Of a DNA stretch of 47,100 nt, positions 25,173-37,545 are shown piece after piece. The stretch's first letter is position 1; the number at the start of each line of letters is the position of its first letter. The DNA lies in contig JAHRWD010000038.1 in the NCBI GenBank assembly GCA_019090315.1, positions 1 through 47,100 of the forward strand, given 5' to 3'. The translations under genes were made by a program, and so were the position numbers. This DNA is from Pseudomonadales bacterium (GTDB lineage Bacteria; Pseudomonadota; Gammaproteobacteria; Pseudomonadales; JAHRWD01). The notes beneath the pieces were generated by a model that did not search any database, was not told the origin of the DNA, and was given only the letters and a program-made list of their open reading frames with translations.

Positions 25173-25778
25173 ATGTCCAATCAACGCTGGCAACAACAAT
25201 ACCTGAATAGCGATGGGCCAGGAGCCCCGGCTGAAGTGTTGTTACAAAATCAACACCTGCTACCGGCGAAGGGCAAAGCACTTGATCTGGCCTGCGGTAT
25301 AGGAGCCAATACACTGTTTTTGGCAGACAGGGGATTGAATTGCCAGGCGTGGGATTTTTCATCGGTCGCGCTGGAAAAGCTTGATGCCTGTGCCCGGGAA
25401 CAACAATTATCCATTCAGACCAAAGAGATCGACCTGGAAAGGGAGCCTTTCCCAGACCAGCGCTTTGATCTGATCGTGGTCGCACACTATCTGCATCGAC
25501 CCTTATGTGAAGCGATATGTAGGGCGCTTAATCCTGGTGGGCTACTGTTTTACCAAACGTTCTGCCAACAAAAAACTTCGGATCAGGGGCCGAGCAATCC
25601 GCAATTCCTGTTGGCAGAAAATGAGTTGCTGACGCTTTTTCAGCCACTTCAGCCGGTCGTATATCGGGAGGAAAGGCTGATCGGTACAGTCTCAGAGGGG
25701 TTTAGAAATCAGGCCATGTTGATCGCCCAGAAACCGCTTCTAGCGGGCGAAGAGCCTATCGAGGTTAAACCTACGTAA
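25173..25778 (+). CDS. Class I SAM-dependent methyltransferase (TehB-like)
   Basis: A 201-residue soluble methyltransferase. Motif I is LDLACGIGANTLFLA near residue 39, an acidic end of strand 2 follows (AWDFSS), then FDLIVVAHYLHRP and LNPGGLLFYQTF. The overall look is that of the TehB/UbiE-like group; the substrate cannot be told from the sequence. It starts 22 bases after trkH and may ride on its transcript. Confidence 0.8.
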   Translation: MSNQRWQQQYLNSDGPGAPAEVLLQNQHLLPAKGKALDLACGIGANTLFLADRGLNCQAWDFSSVALEKLDACAREQQLSIQTKEIDLEREPFPDQRFDLIVVAHYLHRPLCEAICRALNPGGLLFYQTFCQQKTSDQGPSNPQFLLAENELLTLFQPLQPVVYREERLIGTVSEGFRNQAMLIAQKPLLAGEEPIEVKPT

Positions 25779-25907
25779 CGAGGAAAGACCCATATCTGAC
25801 CTTCCGCAATAAAAGATTCCTACACCCAGCGGGGTCTCATATCGTACTCTCTGAATAGTTGAGTCCAGCCAACATCATCACCTTCTTAATCCACGGCCCA
25901 ACTAAGG

Positions 25908-25913
25908 TATAAT
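25908..25913 (+). promoter_or_regulatory. Probable -10 box of the glyQS promoter
   Basis: A consensus TATAAT lies 40 bases before the glyQ start, in a 174-base gap. The -35 region (CTTAAT or TTCTTA, 17-19 bases upstream) is poor. Confidence 0.45.
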
Positions 25914-25952
25914 CTGCCGCTTCGTTTAATTGATCTGTATTGGGCTCCTTCG

Positions 25953-26909
25953 TTGACTACACAATCCCCCTTTGACCTGACTACCTTTCAGGGTCTGATT
26001 TTCGCACTACAAAATTTCTGGGCTGATCAGGGCTGCGTTATCCTGCAACCGGTGGATCTCGAAGTAGGTGCCGGTACGTTTCACTCTGCAACCTTTCTAC
26101 GCGCTATCGGCCCGGAATCATGGAGTACCGCCTACGTTCAGCCCTGCCGCCGACCCACAGATGGACGCTACGGGGAGAATCCCAACCGCTTGCAACACTA
26201 CTACCAGTTCCAGGTATTGCTGAAGCCATCTCCGTCTAACATACAGGAACTTTACCTTAACTCCCTTAAATTTCTCGGAATTGACCCGGAAGTGCACGAT
26301 ATCCGGTTTGTCGAAGACAACTGGGAATCACCCTCACTAGGGGCATGGGGATTAGGCTGGGAGGTGTGGCTAAATGGTATGGAAGTCACCCAGTTTACCT
26401 ATTTCCAACAGGTTGGCGGGCTTGATTGTTATCCGGTCAGTGGTGAGATCACCTATGGCCTGGAACGCATTGCGATGTATCTGCAGGGGGTAGACAGTAT
26501 CTACGATCTGGTATGGGCACGCTCAGGCTCGGGAGTTGTAACTTACGGCGACGTGTTTCACCAAAATGAGATCGAAATGTCTCACTACAATTTCGAACAT
26601 GCAGATAAAGAACAGCTATTCCGATATTTCAGCGAATACGAGCAACAGAGCCTGATGTTGATTGAGCAAAATCTACCGCTACCCGCCTACGAGTTTGTAC
26701 TCAAGGCATCCCACACCTTTAACCTGCTGGATGCCCGTCGCGCTATTTCAGTAACCGAACGACAGGGCTACATACTGCGAGTTCGTACACTGGCTCAGGC
26801 GGTTGCGAAAAGTTACTTTGATGCACGCTTGAAACTCGGTTTCCCACTTGCCGAGGATGCGCTTCGAGATGAAGTGATTGCCTCCCAGGATAAAGGAGAG
26901 AAATCATGA
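25953..26909 (+). CDS. glyQ: Glycyl-tRNA synthetase alpha subunit
   Basis: Catalytic subunit of the alpha2-beta2 bacterial GlyRS, forming glycyl-adenylate and charging tRNA-Gly. 318 residues, close to the family length. Class II motifs include [39 protein letters not shown] (positions about 62-87), and [19 protein letters not shown]. The start is a TTG at 25953, which gives the expected N-terminus. The stop overlaps the glyS start (ATGA). Confidence 0.96.
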   Translation: MTTQSPFDLTTFQGLIFALQNFWADQGCVILQPVDLEVGAGTFHSATFLRAIGPESWSTAYVQPCRRPTDGRYGENPNRLQHYYQFQVLLKPSPSNIQELYLNSLKFLGIDPEVHDIRFVEDNWESPSLGAWGLGWEVWLNGMEVTQFTYFQQVGGLDCYPVSGEITYGLERIAMYLQGVDSIYDLVWARSGSGVVTYGDVFHQNEIEMSHYNFEHADKEQLFRYFSEYEQQSLMLIEQNLPLPAYEFVLKASHTFNLLDARRAISVTERQGYILRVRTLAQAVAKSYFDARLKLGFPLAEDALRDEVIASQDKGEKS

Positions 26910-28981
26910 GCCGTGATAACTTCCTGGTTGAAATTGGCTCTGAAGAGCTACCACCCAAAGCCCTGAAAGGCCTGTCACAAGCCTTCACCAAAGGCGTGCG
27001 AGACGGTCTGGAAAAGGCTGGCTTACAGTTTGAATCATTGCAGGCCTACGCAACGCCGCGGCGACTGGCTGTCACCGTATTGGGGCTTGTGACTCAACAG
27101 CCGGATCAGGTGAGTGAACGCCGCGGTCCTTCGGTTGATGCCGCCTTTGATGACGAGGGTAAACCAACCCGCGCAGCTAGTGGATTCGCACAATCCTGCA
27201 AGGTCACGGTTGACCAGCTCGATCGACTCAAAACCGATAAAGGCGAATGGCTAGTTTTTAACTCCCGCAGCGAAGGAAAACATACAGAAACACTGCTGCC
27301 CGCAATTGTTAAGCAAGCGATCGATGGCCTGCCTATTCCTAAAAGGATGCGCTGGGGAAGCACCCGGCATGAATTTGTACGGCCTGTACATTGGCTCATC
27401 ATGTTATTCGGTGAAAAAGTAATACCTTGCAACATTTTAGGTATCCAGTCCGGTAATCAAACCTGGGGACACCGGTTCCACGCTAATCAACCCATTACCA
27501 TTACCGATGCAGAACAGTACGAAACCGTCCTCGAGCAGCAGGGTAAGGTCATCGCAAATTACGATCAGCGTAAGGAAAAAATTGTCAGCGGTATCACCGC
27601 AGAGGCTGAGCGTTACGGTGCTGAGGTAGTGATTGATCAAGACCTTCTTGATGAAGTCACCTCGATGGTGGAGTGGCCCGTTGCTCTTTCCGGAAATTTC
27701 GGCGAAGAATATCTGGCATTGCCGGAGCAGGTATTAATCTGCTCAATGATTACCCATCAAAAGTTTTTCCATATGGTTGGCTCCGATGGAAAGATGCTGC
27801 CGAAATTTATTACAGTGGCGAATATTGTCAGTAGCAAACCAGAAATGGTGGTAGCCGGTAACGAACGAGTGATCCGCCCACGGCTTGCCGATGCTGCGTT
27901 TTTCTACCAGAACGATCAAAAGCAAACCCTCAGCCAACAACGTGAACGTCTGAGAGGGCTCGTTTTTCAAAACCAGCTAGGGTCAGTGTTTGACAAGACA
28001 GAACGGATCGCCCAACTGGCATGTTTTATCGCAACCCAGCTTAATATCGATACCAACCTGGTTCAGCAAGCGGGTGAACTGTGCAAATCAGATCTCGTTA
28101 CTGATATGGTCGGTGAGTTTGCCGAGCTTCAGGGTTTGATGGGCTATTTTTACGCACAGAAAGAGGGGCTCGATCAGCCCATCGCAGATGCGCTAAATGA
28201 ACAGTACCTGCCAAGTTTTTCCGGCGGGCCATTACCCCAAACCCAAATCGGATCGATCATATCCATTGCCGACAAAATTGATACGCTCGTCGGTATATTC
28301 GGAATCGACAAACCACCCAGCGGAACCCGTGACCCGTTTGCACTACGACGCTCCTCCCTCGGAGTATTGCGTATTCTAGTTGAAAATAATCTGGATATTA
28401 ATTTACGAGACTGCCTTAATAAAGCAGCCTCTCTCTACCCATCACTTCCCGCTGGGGAAAAGGTAGTCGACCAGGTTTTTCAATACATGATGGAACGCTT
28501 CAAGGTCTGGTACCAGGATCAAAACGTACCGGTCGAAGTGTTTAATGCGGTCTGCAGCCTTGGGATTCCTAACCCGGTCGATATCGATAAACGCATTAAC
28601 GCGGTGAACCGTTTCCGTACGCTCGAAGGGGCTAGCGACCTAAGCGCGGCTAACAAACGTGTTGCAAATATATTAGCAAAACAAGAACAAACATTTCCCA
28701 ACACGCCTAATTCCAGCTTACTGGAAGAGGGTGCGGAAACCGTGCTTGCCCAACTCATTGCCAATAAACAAAATCTGGTTGCACCCATTATTGAAAGTGG
28801 CAATTATTTTGAAGCGTTAAATAGCCTGGTCGAATTAAGATCTGCTGTCGATGAATTTTTTGATGACGTGATGGTCATGTGTGACGATGAAGCTATAAGA
28901 AACAATCGCATGATCCTGTTAAGCAATTTAAGATCTCTTTTTCTTGAGGTCGCAGATATTTCTCTTCTGCCTAGTAAATAG
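26906..28981 (+). CDS. glyS: Glycyl-tRNA synthetase beta subunit
   Basis: tRNA-binding subunit of the tetrameric GlyRS, 691 residues, normal length. It opens with the typical [16 protein letters not shown], carries [13 protein letters not shown] and the HD-like region, [18 protein letters not shown] near residue 470, and ends in the DALR anticodon-binding domain. It overlaps glyQ by four bases. Base composition becomes clearly more AT-rich near the 3' end and remains so through the next gene. Confidence 0.96.
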   Translation: MSRDNFLVEIGSEELPPKALKGLSQAFTKGVRDGLEKAGLQFESLQAYATPRRLAVTVLGLVTQQPDQVSERRGPSVDAAFDDEGKPTRAASGFAQSCKVTVDQLDRLKTDKGEWLVFNSRSEGKHTETLLPAIVKQAIDGLPIPKRMRWGSTRHEFVRPVHWLIMLFGEKVIPCNILGIQSGNQTWGHRFHANQPITITDAEQYETVLEQQGKVIANYDQRKEKIVSGITAEAERYGAEVVIDQDLLDEVTSMVEWPVALSGNFGEEYLALPEQVLICSMITHQKFFHMVGSDGKMLPKFITVANIVSSKPEMVVAGNERVIRPRLADAAFFYQNDQKQTLSQQRERLRGLVFQNQLGSVFDKTERIAQLACFIATQLNIDTNLVQQAGELCKSDLVTDMVGEFAELQGLMGYFYAQKEGLDQPIADALNEQYLPSFSGGPLPQTQIGSIISIADKIDTLVGIFGIDKPPSGTRDPFALRRSSLGVLRILVENNLDINLRDCLNKAASLYPSLPAGEKVVDQVFQYMMERFKVWYQDQNVPVEVFNAVCSLGIPNPVDIDKRINAVNRFRTLEGASDLSAANKRVANILAKQEQTFPNTPNSSLLEEGAETVLAQLIANKQNLVAPIIESGNYFEALNSLVELRSAVDEFFDDVMVMCDDEAIRNNRMILLSNLRSLFLEVADISLLPSK

Positions 28982-29052
28982 CAGTTAGAGGATATCTGTA
29001 TCAACGGCCTTTCGATTTCTGTTTTAAAAACCAACGGAGCTATTTCAATATA

Positions 29053-29766
29053 ATGTGGTCCAATATACGCGCGTTAGTTTTTTATTTCGGATACGCTATT
29101 TTGACGATTTTGCAGGGATCTTTCGGCCTAATCATCGCATTCTTTTTACCGCCTAAACTCCGCAACGATTACATAGCACTTTGGTGTCGCTCTGTACTTT
29201 GGTGGTTAAAAATCACCTGCGGTGTTAGTTATACGATTGAAGGGAAAATACCGAAAGGAAGCTTTGTGGTAGCGGGTAATCATCAAAGCCCCTGGGAGAC
29301 TATTCTTTTTCAATTTTTAGTTTCACCTATTTCTACAGTCCTAAAAAAGGAACTATTACGAATTCCTTTTTTCGGATGGGCAATGGCAATGATGAACCCA
29401 ATTGCCATTAATAGAGAGGATGGCCGTGGCGCTGCCAAGCAAGTTATTAGAGAAGGAAAAGAACATACTGAAGCAGGTTTTTCAGTACTAATTTTTCCAG
29501 AAGGCACACGGCAAATTTACGGAAAAATTGGTCGATTTAATCGCGGTGCAGCTAATTTGGCCGTTGCGGCAAATGCACCCATATTGCCCTTCGCTCACAA
29601 TGGCGGAAAATTCTGGCCTTCAAAATCCTTTGCAAAAATACCTGGAAATATTCAGTGTATTTTGGGTGAACCCATAAGCCCAGAAGGGCTTACCTCAAGA
29701 GAATTAAATCATAAACTTGAACAATGGGTCGAGGAAGCTACGGATAGAATTAACAGTAACAATTAA
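29053..29766 (+). CDS. plsC: PlsC-type 1-acyl-glycerol-3-phosphate acyltransferase
   Basis: Acylates lysophosphatidic acid at the sn-2 position in phospholipid synthesis. A 237-residue membrane-associated protein with an N-terminal hydrophobic segment (about residues 4-30). The catalytic HX4E-type motif is NHQSPWETI near residue 76, and the substrate phosphate-binding FPEGTRQ is near residue 152. The gene is noticeably more AT-rich than glyQS and gyrB. In related genomes gmhB lies between glyS and this gene; here only 71 bases do. Confidence 0.88.
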   Translation: MWSNIRALVFYFGYAILTILQGSFGLIIAFFLPPKLRNDYIALWCRSVLWWLKITCGVSYTIEGKIPKGSFVVAGNHQSPWETILFQFLVSPISTVLKKELLRIPFFGWAMAMMNPIAINREDGRGAAKQVIREGKEHTEAGFSVLIFPEGTRQIYGKIGRFNRGAANLAVAANAPILPFAHNGGKFWPSKSFAKIPGNIQCILGEPISPEGLTSRELNHKLEQWVEEATDRINSNN

Positions 29767-29939
29767 ATATAACCCAGCACTTTTTAGCGTTCGAACAGAT
29801 GGAGTTTTTCAGAACCGTACTTTTGGAAAACTACTTGATATTGATAAATAATTCCCTGCTATTTAGATACCCGTTTAAGCAACAGAAAAATTTATCGATG
29901 CCTACAGAAGAAAAATAATACAGCAAATATAATACTGAG

Positions 29940-29975
29940 AAGCTACCAAACGTTTAATTGGTCATTTAGTAGCTT
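29940..29975. repeat. Inverted repeat between plsC and gyrB
   Basis: AAGCTAC (29940-29946) pairs with GTAGCTT (29969-29975), and the inner part can also pair (ACCAA with TTGGT). It sits just after the convergent gyrB stop and could be a weak terminator, but no clear T run follows on the gyrB strand. Confidence 0.35.
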
Positions 29976-29988
29976 TCCGACTTACTGG

Positions 29989-32442
<2,454 letters not shown>

Positions 32443-32496
32443 TTATGTAACATACAAATCACGCGGACAACTTCTGATAGAACAGGCCAGCTACCC

Positions 32497-33615
32497 CTAC
32501 CTTACTCGAGAAAAGCTGCCTTGTTCCACGTGAAACACAGCTCCTTCAACTAATCCAGGCAAATTCACGTCAAACCCCTGCGTGATGCTCTGTTCGTCAA
32601 CGGCGGTGACAAACACTTGCCCTCTTGCTTCTATCAACTGCGATAAAAATATGCGCCTGTTTTCTGCATCAAGCTCTGATGGCAAATCATCTACAAGGTA
32701 GATTGCTTTATACCCTCTAGTGGCAGATAACATATCGCCCTGCACAAGCTTCAGCGCACACACGAGCATCTTGCTTTGGCCTCTGGATAGTTGATCAACC
32801 GCGGGCAAGCCATCCAATGTAATACGCAGATCCGCTCGATGTGGCCCTTCTTTTGTATGCCCCAGCACGCGATCCCGATCCAGATTATTCTGTAGGCTCT
32901 CAGAAAAACCACCCCCTACATCCCAGCCGGGGCTATAGGACACACCCAACCCAGAGACAAGACACATTTTTTCAAACTTTGTTTCTATCTGAGACGCCAG
33001 CTCAGTCAGATGGGGCTTCCGATATTCATGGATCCTGGTCGCGCAGGTCGACAGCTCTTCGTTCCAGGGCCTAAGCTCCTGACCTAAAGTGTTAAGTTTA
33101 CCATAACGGAGCAGCTGATTTCTCTGCCTGAGCGCACGGCTATAGCGCTTCCAGTAGCTGGCATATTCCTGTTCCACGTGGAACAAACCCCAGTCCATGT
33201 ATTGTCTTCTTATCCTTGGGCCTCCCGCCAGCAGCTGGAAAGTATCCGAATTGATTAGCTGGACTGGTAACGAATATGCAAGGGCGGAAGAGCTTGTAAC
33301 GTTGGCTCCATTTTGACGAGCACGCACCTTTCCATTGCGAGCAACTTCCACGCCCTGGGAATGTTCAACACCTATATCAACCATCTTATTCTGGATAGAG
33401 CCATAAACCATGGCCTTTGCATGGTCACCATTCACAACCCTGCGCAATCGGGTTGTGCGAAAAGATCTACCGGAACCCAATATATAAAGGGACTCAAGAA
33501 AGCTGGTTTTCCCGCTACCATTTTTACCAACAACAAGGTTGAGCGCGGGGGAGGGTAGGATTTCTGTAGAGTTAATATTCCTAACACCTGATATAGATAT
33601 CCTGGACAATTTCAT
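32497..33615 (-). CDS. recF: DNA replication and repair protein RecF
   Basis: SMC-like ATPase that helps load RecA at gaps. 372 residues. Walker A is GKNGSGKTS at 30-38, the ABC signature is QLSRGQSKMLVCALKL, and Walker B is YLVDDLPSELD. Two ParB-binding parS palindromes lie inside the gene and each encodes FHVEQ (LFHVEQEYA mid-protein, AVFHVEQGSF near the C-terminus). The C-terminal tail past the second site is short and variable in the family, so the sites cost little in function. Confidence 0.96.
   Translation of the reverse strand: MKLSRISISGVRNINSTEILPSPALNLVVGKNGSGKTSFLESLYILGSGRSFRTTRLRRVVNGDHAKAMVYGSIQNKMVDIGVEHSQGVEVARNGKVRARQNGANVTSSSALAYSLPVQLINSDTFQLLAGGPRIRRQYMDWGLFHVEQEYASYWKRYSRALRQRNQLLRYGKLNTLGQELRPWNEELSTCATRIHEYRKPHLTELASQIETKFEKMCLVSGLGVSYSPGWDVGGGFSESLQNNLDRDRVLGHTKEGPHRADLRITLDGLPAVDQLSRGQSKMLVCALKLVQGDMLSATRGYKAIYLVDDLPSELDAENRRIFLSQLIEARGQVFVTAVDEQSITQGFDVNLPGLVEGAVFHVEQGSFSRVR
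32522..32537. promoter_or_regulatory. parS site 1 (ParB binding)
   Basis: TGTTCCACGTGAAACA matches the widely conserved parS consensus TGTTNCACGTGAAACA exactly. It lies near the 3' end of recF. The cognate ParB is encoded at 44497-45381. Confidence 0.88.
33170..33185. promoter_or_regulatory. parS site 2 (ParB binding)
   Basis: TGTTCCACGTGGAACA is a fully symmetrical 16-base parS palindrome inside recF, 648 bases from site 1. It has the same sequence as the core parS form described in pseudomonads. Confidence 0.9.
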
Positions 33616-33751
33616 ATCAAGTTACTTATCGAACCAGTAAAGATAACAACGCAACGGAATCCCGCCTTCTCATCCACAACAAAGGCACAGAAGAGAGCTT
33701 TCTGACCACTTATAGATAGCTCAGAGAGGAAGTGTCATTGCTGCCCAAAAG

Positions 33752-34861
33752 CTAAATTTTCATCGGCATAACAACATACAATGCATCAGGGTTATCCAGT
33801 CGCTCAATGATCACACCATTGTCCGGCCCGGAAAGGGTAATCCTGACCTTTTCACTCGACAGGGTATTCATTACGTCGATCATATAGGTCACGTTAAAAC
33901 CGATCTCTACAGAACCGCCGTTATAGTCTACCTCAATATCTTCTTCAGCCTCTTCCTGCTCCGGGTTATTAGCTTTGAGCTTAAGCAGCTCTTCACTCAA
34001 GAACAGCCTCACTCCATGAAACTTATCACTGGACAGGATAGAAGCCCTGACAAAGGAATCTCTTAATAGTTGGCGGTCAGCGATAAGCTCTTTATCACCA
34101 CCAGACGGGATAACGTTTTGATAGTCCGGAAATTTACCATCAACCAGCTTTGACGAAAACAGGAAGTCATCTGTACCTACTCGTACAAAGCCACTACCCA
34201 GGGTCACGGTTGCTACACCCTGTGAATCACTCAGCAATCTGGAAAGCTCAACAGCACCCTTTCTTGGGATAATTATCTGGGTGATCGGTCCGGAGGTCTG
34301 CTCAGCACCAACTTCTGCATTGCAAAGCGCAAGCCGATGTCCATCGGTAGCAACAGTGCGGATTCGTCCCTCGCCAACCTCCATCAGCAAGCCATTCAGA
34401 TAAAACCGGACATCTTGCTGAGCCATCGCAAAGCTAATCGAATCAATAAGGTTTTTCAGTACCGATTGCTCCAACGGAAACTCTATATCTGATCCCTTTT
34501 GTTCTGTTTTAGGGAAGTCATCCACGGGTAACAGCGACAATCTATAGCGGCTACGACCCGACTTAACCAGTAGCCGATTTTCTTCAAGCTTAAGAGTGAT
34601 AATTGCTTCATCCGGAAGTGACCTGCATATATCCATCAGCTTTCTGGCCGGCGTAGTGACCGAACCGGTAGTAGCTACAGCTTGAGGGGTACCCCAGGCA
34701 ACCAGCTCTACCTCAAGATCAGTACCGGTAATTGATAATTTATCCTCAGTAACTACCAGCAATGCATTGGACAAAATAGGTAGTGTTTGCCTGCGCTCCA
34801 CAACACCTGTAACCAACTGAAGGGGCTGAAGAAGGGCTTCTTTCGAGATTGTACATTCCAT
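33752..34861 (-). CDS. dnaN: DNA polymerase III beta subunit (sliding clamp)
   Basis: Ring-shaped processivity factor. The 369-residue protein has the three similar clamp domains (about 1-122, 126-248 and 250-369). Recognisable parts are LSNALLVV near residue 29, the ATDGHRLALC strand near residue 172, the SGGDKELIADRQLL region and the terminal YVVMPMKI. It starts 35 bases after dnaA. A 136-base gap follows before recF. Confidence 0.97.
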   Translation of the reverse strand: MECTISKEALLQPLQLVTGVVERRQTLPILSNALLVVTEDKLSITGTDLEVELVAWGTPQAVATTGSVTTPARKLMDICRSLPDEAIITLKLEENRLLVKSGRSRYRLSLLPVDDFPKTEQKGSDIEFPLEQSVLKNLIDSISFAMAQQDVRFYLNGLLMEVGEGRIRTVATDGHRLALCNAEVGAEQTSGPITQIIIPRKGAVELSRLLSDSQGVATVTLGSGFVRVGTDDFLFSSKLVDGKFPDYQNVIPSGGDKELIADRQLLRDSFVRASILSSDKFHGVRLFLSEELLKLKANNPEQEEAEEDIEVDYNGGSVEIGFNVTYMIDVMNTLSSEKVRITLSGPDNGVIIERLDNPDALYVVMPMKI

Positions 34862-34895
34862 TATCAGGTTACGGTTATAAAATTCTTTATAAATA

Positions 34896-36347
34896 TCAAG
34901 CAGTTAACAATCTCTTCAGATTTATGTAATCTTCCGATATATCGGTTGTACTGTCTCGGAGTTCTTTGATTTTACGGCACGCATGAAGCACCGTAGTGTG
35001 ATCACGACCACCAAAAGCCTCTCCAATTTCTGGAAGACTGCGGTTGGTCAGCTCTTTGGCTAGTGCCATTGCCATTTGGCGCGGCCTGGCAATTGAGCGC
35101 GTTCGGCTTTTTGATTTAAGATCGGCAATCTTTATCTTGTAATATTCTGCGACCATTTTCTGGATATTATCGATATTAACCTGCCTGTCCTGCAACGATA
35201 CCAGATCCTTCAGGGACTCCCTAACCAGATCAATGGTGATAGGCCGATTGGTAAAGCGAGCGCTAGCGACTACACGCTTTAACGATCCCTCCAGCTCTCT
35301 GACATTGGACTGGATCATATTTGCAATAAAAAACGCAGCATCGTTTGGCAACCCAACGCCTATCTGCTCCGCTTTTTTCTTCAGGATCGCAACCCTGGTC
35401 TCAAGATCAGGTGGCTCAATAAAAACGGTTAAACCCCAACCGAAGCGTGACTTCAAGCGCTCCTCCATACCCTTTATCTCTTTCGGATAACGGTCACAGG
35501 TCATAACAACCTGCTTGCCACTCTCAAAAAGGCTATTGAAAGTATGGAAAAACTCCTCCTGGGTCCGCTCTTTACCTGCGAAAAATTGAATATCATCGAT
35601 CAATAATGCGTCAACGTTGCGGTAGTACTTTTTGAACTCGTCGACCTCATTCATTCGGATCGCTCTAACCATATCCGCGACAAAGCGCTCGGATGATAGA
35701 AATACCACCTTCGCATCGGGTGTGCTTTGTATAATAGCGTTGCCAACCGCATGCATTAAATGGGTTTTCCCCAGGCCAACACCGCCGTATATATAAAGTG
35801 GGTTAAAGGCGCCGCCTGAGTTTTCAGCTACCTGCAACGCAGCAGCTCTACCCATCTGATTCGACTTGCCTTCAACATAGGTTTCAAAGGTAAAACTGGA
35901 GTTTAAACTTGAAATGTAGTCCGTGCGCGAGGGGGCAATACTGGGGGCGACATTAGTCCGAGAAAATTGCTTCTTCGAGCCATTAGCTACATGTATTCTA
36001 CCCGAGCCGTTTTTTGCACCCAAACCATCTGTATTCGCGCCCCGGGCTTGTTTTAGCTTTGCCGGGGGGGCCGGCAATGATGACCCTGCTGCCGGCTTAC
36101 TACCCACCTCAAGAAATACACTTGGGCAGCTATCGCTTTCTTTCTGATTCTGTTCGTCAAGTAATTCGGTAATCCGGTCTAAAAATTTTTCTCTGACCCA
36201 GTCCAGTACAAAACGGTTTGGCGCCAGAAGCCTGAGTTCAGATTCACTTTCTTCCACCTGCAACGGTCGAATCCAGGTATTAAACTGCTGGGCCGTTAGC
36301 TCTGTTTGCAATGAGCTTGAACACCTGCTCCAATACGATAAATCCAC
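34896..36347 (-). CDS. dnaA: Chromosomal replication initiator DnaA
   Basis: Binds DnaA boxes and melts the origin. 483 residues: domain I (about 1-80, [11 protein letters not shown]), a flexible linker (about 85-150), the AAA+ domain with Walker [10 protein letters not shown] at 188-196 and Walker [10 protein letters not shown], and domain IV with the signature [15 protein letters not shown], which reads the DnaA box. The start is GTG at 36347, with AGGGG about ten bases upstream. The promoter must lie in the 393-base region shared with rpmH, next to DnaA boxes, so autoregulation is likely. Confidence 0.97.
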   Translation of the reverse strand: MDLSYWSRCSSSLQTELTAQQFNTWIRPLQVEESESELRLLAPNRFVLDWVREKFLDRITELLDEQNQKESDSCPSVFLEVGSKPAAGSSLPAPPAKLKQARGANTDGLGAKNGSGRIHVANGSKKQFSRTNVAPSIAPSRTDYISSLNSSFTFETYVEGKSNQMGRAAALQVAENSGGAFNPLYIYGGVGLGKTHLMHAVGNAIIQSTPDAKVVFLSSERFVADMVRAIRMNEVDEFKKYYRNVDALLIDDIQFFAGKERTQEEFFHTFNSLFESGKQVVMTCDRYPKEIKGMEERLKSRFGWGLTVFIEPPDLETRVAILKKKAEQIGVGLPNDAAFFIANMIQSNVRELEGSLKRVVASARFTNRPITIDLVRESLKDLVSLQDRQVNIDNIQKMVAEYYKIKIADLKSKSRTRSIARPRQMAMALAKELTNRSLPEIGEAFGGRDHTTVLHACRKIKELRDSTTDISEDYINLKRLLTA

Positions 36348-36451
36348 CCACTATTCCCCTGATACATTCCGTTGCAGGCAGCACCTCCCTGTAAAACAGG
36401 CTCGCCCCTTCGGTATAATTTTTTCAGTTATTCTAGCGACAATAAACCCTA

Positions 36452-36460
36452 TTATCCACA
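36452..36460 (+). promoter_or_regulatory. DnaA box (TTATCCACA)
   Basis: Perfect consensus high-affinity DnaA box, 105 bases upstream of the dnaA start. Confidence 0.85.
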
Positions 36461-36587
36461 CAAAATCACATTGTTAATAACTCAATAAAACACATACTTT
36501 TCAATTGGTTACCGCATAAAACAAGATCAAAAAAAATCATCATGGCAAATAATACAAAAACCCAAAACTGATACCATGTGGGCAACC

Positions 36588-36596
36588 TGTGGATAA
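36588..36596 (-). promoter_or_regulatory. DnaA box (TTATCCACA, inverted)
   Basis: TGTGGATAA on the plus strand is a perfect DnaA box in the opposite orientation to the one at 36452, with AT-rich DNA between them. Confidence 0.85.
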
Positions 36597-36633
36597 CTTT
36601 TCCAGAGGATATGAACTTTTATACACCGCGTCC

Positions 36634-36662
36634 TTGAAGTTATTAATCAATCTATTTAGAAT
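36634..36662 (+). promoter_or_regulatory. rpmH promoter
   Basis: TTGAAG (36634-36639) and TAGAAT (36657-36662) are separated by 17 bases. The predicted start is about 36669, leaving a leader of about 70 bases before rpmH. Confidence 0.65.
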
Positions 36663-36740
36663 GGTGAGTTCTCAGAAAAATGACCTGTGGATTCCGCGCG
36701 TCAACTCAAACCGTGTTACAGATTTTTTGGATATTCGAAT

Positions 36741-36875
36741 ATGAAACGTACCTTTCAGCCTAGTGTTATAAAACGTAAACGCACCCACGGCTTCCGTTCT
36801 CGCATGGCCACTAAAAATGGGCGAGCACTTATTCAGCGTCGTCGAGCTAAAGGTCGCTCTCGTCTAGGTTGCTAA
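36741..36875 (+). CDS. rpmH: 50S ribosomal protein L34
   Basis: A 44-residue, very basic ribosomal protein ([20 protein letters not shown] and so on, ending GRSRLGC), complete and typical. The ATG at 36741 is correct by homology; the longer open frame from 36687 adds non-conserved residues. It is the first gene of the rpmH-rnpA-yidD-yidC cluster. Confidence 0.97.
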   Translation: MKRTFQPSVIKRKRTHGFRSRMATKNGRALIQRRRAKGRSRLGC

Positions 36876-36890
36876 ACCATACAAATAGAA

Positions 36891-37271
36891 GTGGCTTCCT
36901 TCGAGTTCCCGCGAAACAGTCGCCTTAACAGCCCTACTGATTTTGACAGGGTATTTAAGGAGACTGACTTTAAAGTATCTAACCGATTTTTATTGTTGCT
37001 TGCTCGAACCAACCAAACCGAGCAAGCACGCCTTGGTCTAATCGTCGGTAAAAAGAAAATTGGCCATGCTGTAGATCGCAATAGGGTAAAAAGACGGCTG
37101 CGGGAGTCTTTTAGGGTAAAGCAGGCCGAACTTCTTGATCTGGATATCATTGCGCTGGTTCGCAGTGACTCGGGGCCAAAGGAAGACAATCAGCTGTCTA
37201 TGCAAATAGGTGCTCTATTTGATCGCCTTATCGATATAAGCAATACCGAACGCTCAAAAGACCGTCATTAA
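36891..37271 (+). CDS. rnpA: Ribonuclease P protein component
   Basis: Basic cofactor of the RNase P ribozyme in tRNA 5' maturation. 126 residues. The FPRNSRLNSPTDFDRVF start and the RNA-binding signature DRNRVKRRLRESFR (about residues 62-75) are clear. GTG start 15 bases after rpmH, with no strong Shine-Dalgarno sequence, so translational coupling to rpmH is likely. Confidence 0.95.
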   Translation: MASFEFPRNSRLNSPTDFDRVFKETDFKVSNRFLLLLARTNQTEQARLGLIVGKKKIGHAVDRNRVKRRLRESFRVKQAELLDLDIIALVRSDSGPKEDNQLSMQIGALFDRLIDISNTERSKDRH

Positions 37272-37296
37272 CCCTGGAAAATATCATCGGTATCTG

Positions 37297-37542
37297 ATGA
37301 AAACCATCGCTATTTCGTTGATCAAAGGTTATCGCTATTTTATCAGTCCGATGCGTCCGCCATGTTGCCGTTTTTATCCCAGCTGTTCTGAATATGCAAT
37401 TACGGCATTTAAGGATCACAATTTTATCTATGCGCTTTTCCTTTCAATAAAGCGTGTTTTGAAATGTAACCCTTTCCATACCGGCGGTATTGACGAAGTC
37501 CCTCCGCCAATTCAACAGAAATCCTCTACAAGCACCCAATAA
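37297..37542 (+). CDS. yidD: Membrane protein insertion efficiency factor YidD
   Basis: An 81-residue peripheral membrane protein that assists YidC-dependent insertion. The family pattern is YRYFISPMRPPCCRFYPSCSEYA near residues 11-33 with its conserved cysteines, followed by NPFHTGGIDEVPPP. It lies between rnpA and yidC, three bases before the latter. Confidence 0.93.
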   Translation: MKTIAISLIKGYRYFISPMRPPCCRFYPSCSEYAITAFKDHNFIYALFLSIKRVLKCNPFHTGGIDEVPPPIQQKSSTSTQ

Positions 37543-37545
37543 TTC

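Larger units (their letters stand above)
36348..36740. other. oriC: Candidate chromosomal origin (oriC), dnaA-rpmH intergenic region
   Basis: 393 bases between divergent dnaA and rpmH. Consensus DnaA boxes lie at 36452-36460 (plus) and 36588-36596 (minus). Near matches are TGTTAATAA at 36472-36480, TTATACACC at 36619-36627 and the weaker TGTGGATTC at 36686-36694. Between the two good boxes is an AT-rich stretch (about 36465-36570) that could melt. CCTGT-AAA-ACAGG (36388-36400) forms a small hairpin in the dnaA leader. Gene orientation supports this site: dnaA-gyrB run left and rpmH-atp run right, both away from it. Confidence 0.7.

Noticed and set aside
36687..36740. N-terminal extension of rpmH
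   Set aside because: Adds 18 non-conserved residues to a protein whose start is fixed by homology at 36741, and includes a DnaA-box-like sequence.
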